Source: Pholis gunnellus (Eukaryota; Chordata; Actinopteri; Perciformes; Pholidae). From it: DNA of 64,000 nucleotides. The position numbers were made by a program, and so were the translations under genes. Below, in pieces: positions 61,590-64,000 of this stretch. The notes beneath the pieces were generated by a model. The model made no database searches. It was not told the DNA's origin and saw nothing but the letters and a program-made list of their open reading frames with translations. The stretch spans positions 21,912,484 to 21,976,483 of the forward strand of contig OU342804.1 of the NCBI GenBank assembly GCA_910591455.2, read 5' to 3'. Positions within the stretch are counted from its first letter, which is position 1. Every line of letters starts with the position of its first letter.

Positions 61590-62690
61590 AATGTATATCT
61601 TACATAAGTTCAAGTACCTTTGATTTGTACAGATGCGCATCATTTGTGCTGCATATTAGTCAAATTCTGTATTTCTACAGAAGGTGATATGAGAAGTGCA
61701 CAGATGCTGTGGTTGATCTCTTTTGTTTGCCTTATTAAGAGACAACTATGTGATGACTTTGAGGACCAGATGAGATCTTTATGGTGGTGTTTCCAGTACC
61801 ATAGACAGCCAGTAGATGGTACTCTACTGTGGGGCTAAGCAGGACAATGGTAATGTACACTGTTGGTGTGAAAAAAGGATAAGGATTTCTAAACCGTATA
61901 AACTATCACAAGGTCATTAGATGAAGCACATTTAGGGAGATTCTTAAAGAACTGCAGCAATTCCCCACAATGCATATCTGGGATTGTTACAGAATATTTC
62001 ATTGAAAGGCTTTGCAAAAACTGCCATTAGAAATTGAAGTTGAGAGCCAGTTTATGTGGAGGTGATCGTGGGTGTATTGCACCATTCCTGTCCAGGTTGT
62101 GTTCCACAGACAACAGAAGATGGCATGTGGCCGGCTCCCTGCATGGCCTTGTTTGCAAGAATGTTAGGTGGAGGTTACTTTGGTGTGTGATGGAAAAGCC
62201 AGATTACCCCTGTCTAAAAGCAGGCGACAATGCAGCCCGGTGCTTTGTTTCCCGTTTTCAAAGGCATTTGTTCTTTGATAAGGCACCGGAAACAGTTGGT
62301 GACATGCTGGTGGGAACCTATGGAAAAGAATACACTTTCTATCAATTGTGTTTTCCTTATCCCCTGGTGGCGTTCGCTGGGTGTGGGAATAGGCACCATT
62401 CTGGGCACTGCTGCTCTGAGATAGCATTCACAGACCAGAGCATAAGAACGGGCTGCATTCAGCCTAGGGAACCAGGGGCCCTACGCTGCAGAATTGTACA
62501 CAGGGATGGACAATGTACACTATCTTTGGTTGGGACACAAAGAACCAAGGAAAGATTTTTATTGAAATGTTTGGCAGGTCTGGTTTCCAGACTCTCTTTT
62601 TCTCCGTCTCTCTTGCTTGCTCTGCCTCTCTATTTTCTTGCTTCCTGCAATTTCATTACGTTTGAATTATTTTACATTTTATGACTAGTT
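61590..62690. other. GC-balanced unique block with a long but unsupported open frame
   Basis: From about 62,040 to 62,540 the sequence is more GC-balanced than its surroundings. A 216-codon frame on the plus strand (62034-62684) begins at a TTG; its first ATG is about 50 codons in. It is Cys-rich but shows no domain or signal peptide I recognise, and frames of 64-87 codons are open on the minus strand across it. The last third translates a pyrimidine-rich tract. I favour noncoding, possibly conserved, DNA over a gene. Confidence 0.3.
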
Positions 62691-62719
62691 CGCTAATGAC
62701 AGACAGGCTGGTAGCTACT

Positions 62720-62765
62720 ACACTCTCTCTTTCCCTGTCACCGTCTCTCTCCCTCTCACACCTAT
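62720..62765. repeat. CT-rich low-complexity tract
   Basis: Alternating CTCTCT and CCCT stretches on the plus strand. Low-complexity polypyrimidine sequence. Confidence 0.8.
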
Positions 62766-63059
62766 ATATCCACACTTTTTCCTTGATATTCTCACTTTTT
62801 CCTGACACACTTCCCCCTGCATCCCGCCTCTATCCATATCTGCAGTCACTCTGCCCTATCCCTATCACTGAATTTGTGAAAACCATGGCACAGAGTAAAA
62901 TCTTTCTCGTGTTTCTGTTAAAATGAAGAGAGGATTTGAACGGCGTTTTTGATACAAATAAACATTTGTGTAGCACATGCTCCGAAAGGAGCAGTAAAAC
63001 ATTGCTGTTAATATTGATATAATTGTTAATAATTGGCATTTCAGTGTGCTGAATGTCTT

Positions 63060-63330
63060 CACTGATTTGTGACCTATTCAGTGCTGGAGCACATCAGATG
63101 ATGTGTTGGCTAAGCGTTTTTAATAGTTGGACCCACTGCTGCCACCCACAGAGCCTCCACATTGCATTGGGTAAATTAGTATTATGATTTTAAGGGATAA
63201 ATAGCCGTTCCACCTAATTAATCCACCACATCACAGGGGGATATGACACCATGAGCCCAATAGATCAAGGACCACAGATCAAAGGCACAACCACAGTTAG
63301 AACCCTACACAGGCAAGAATAAGGTTTCTT
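63060..63330. promoter_or_regulatory. CNE-like block with OTX- and TCF-like sites
   Basis: Seen: TAATTAATCC at 63215-63224 joins a homeodomain core to an OTX-type TAATCC, and ATCAAAG (TCF-like) lies at 63278-63284. The segment is repeat-free with no coding potential. Inferred: one of the better enhancer candidates; conservation untested. Confidence 0.38.
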
Positions 63331-64000
63331 GTTTATTTATACACTATGTACCGATAGCGTGTGAACTAATGACTGAAGAATACAGCAATATACGCAAATG
63401 TGTTGGTTGTTGTCCGAATGATATTGCATGTCTAATTAGGCAGTGGGTTTTCTCAAGACTCAAGATTGAAATTTTAAGGCTCGTTGAAATTCCTTGTTTG
63501 GAAAAACATCACTCCGTCATTATCATAATGTAGGATTTAAAGTGTGTGCTTTGAATTAAACTACCATTTGTAGTTCAGCTGCTTACGATCAATATGTAAA
63601 CTGGGATCTGATCAATATGTTAGAAATTTAAAAAAACTTTTTTAATGATTCACATGCGAAGCTGGTAACAAATTGATTGTTAGGTCTGGCTTACAGCTCA
63701 GGAGTAAAACTAGTTTTGGTGAGGGAATATGAAAAAAAAAGAAATCCCCACTCCTGTGAGAAGCTTTGCCACAGAAACGGAATTCCATTTATTAAGGAGG
63801 GACATTATTAAATCAATGTCGTCTTTTAGTTCTTGGTGCCTGCACACAGTGGTTTTGTTTGACTTGCTTTGTCATGGTGATGCTTTTTAAATGTATTTTG
63901 TAATAGCTTTCCTTATATGGATATTTTGTTTTAATTAGTGTTTATCACTTGAACATTTATTGCACTGACGACATAACTGACCTTAGAAAGGATCCAACCC
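63331..64000. other. Single-copy AT-rich DNA, no gene seen
   Basis: No exon, RNA gene or repeat family recognised up to the window end. Confidence 0.5.

Noticed and set aside
1..64000. tRNA, rRNA, snoRNA or CRISPR arrays
   Set aside because: No A/B-box pairs, C/D or H/ACA patterns, rRNA words or spaced identical repeats were noticed on reading both strands.

Overview
This window looks like vertebrate, most probably teleost (percomorph-type) fish, nuclear DNA. It is AT-rich and CpG-poor. It carries long (CA/GT)n and (TA)n microsatellites and several repeat families typical of fish genomes: hAT DNA transposons, a (GATG)n-tailed LINE 3' end of the RTE/Rex3 kind, and an AAGTCAAGTCA-type interspersed repeat. 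I see no operons, ribosome binding sites, rRNA, tRNA or CRISPR arrays. I found no host protein-coding exon I can defend. Almost all open frames are short, often start at non-ATG codons, overlap open frames on the other strand, or are translated microsatellites. The window therefore reads as a gene desert or the inside of a very large intron.

Layout. 1-11.3 kb is single-copy sequence with three CNE-like blocks (about 4.96-5.45, 5.64-6.13 and 6.54-7.03 kb). 11,339-12,221 is a well-preserved, internally deleted hAT (Charlie/Buster-like) transposon with a perfect 8-bp target duplication, perfect 15-bp terminal inverted repeats and an intact frame for the C-terminal 152 residues of its transposase. 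12.2-22.1 kb is mostly single-copy with CNE-like blocks near 14.5, 17.7-18.3 and 19.7-20.1 kb. 22.15-22.70 kb is a repeat-derived block with a perfect 19-bp hairpin. 24.9-27.3 kb holds three more CNE-like blocks. 28.04-28.25 kb is a LINE 3' end. 34.5-35.0 kb is CNE-like. 36.7-37.1 kb is the one CpG-dense island, with five 9-bp tandem units. 41.64 kb has a 39-bp near-perfect palindrome. 42.52-43.01 kb is a hAT MITE, and 44.6-45.13 kb holds a decayed repeat and a second hAT-type MITE. 52.08-52.14 kb is a 61-bp LINE stub with clear target duplications. 55.3-63.3 kb is single-copy with several CNE-like blocks, one more interspersed repeat (57.28 kb), a candidate micro-exon (60.90 kb) and a palindromic SOX/TCF-like site (61.57 kb).

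Functionally, the only recognisable coding remnant is transposon-derived. If the window matters to the host, it is most likely as cis-regulatory DNA. Several blocks are dense in homeodomain (TAATTA), octamer, PBX/HOX-like and SOX/TCF-like words and lack simple repeats, as expected of long-range developmental enhancers. This is inference from composition; no alignment was possible, so the CNE calls have modest confidence and the target gene is unknown. I found no credible new multi-gene system.
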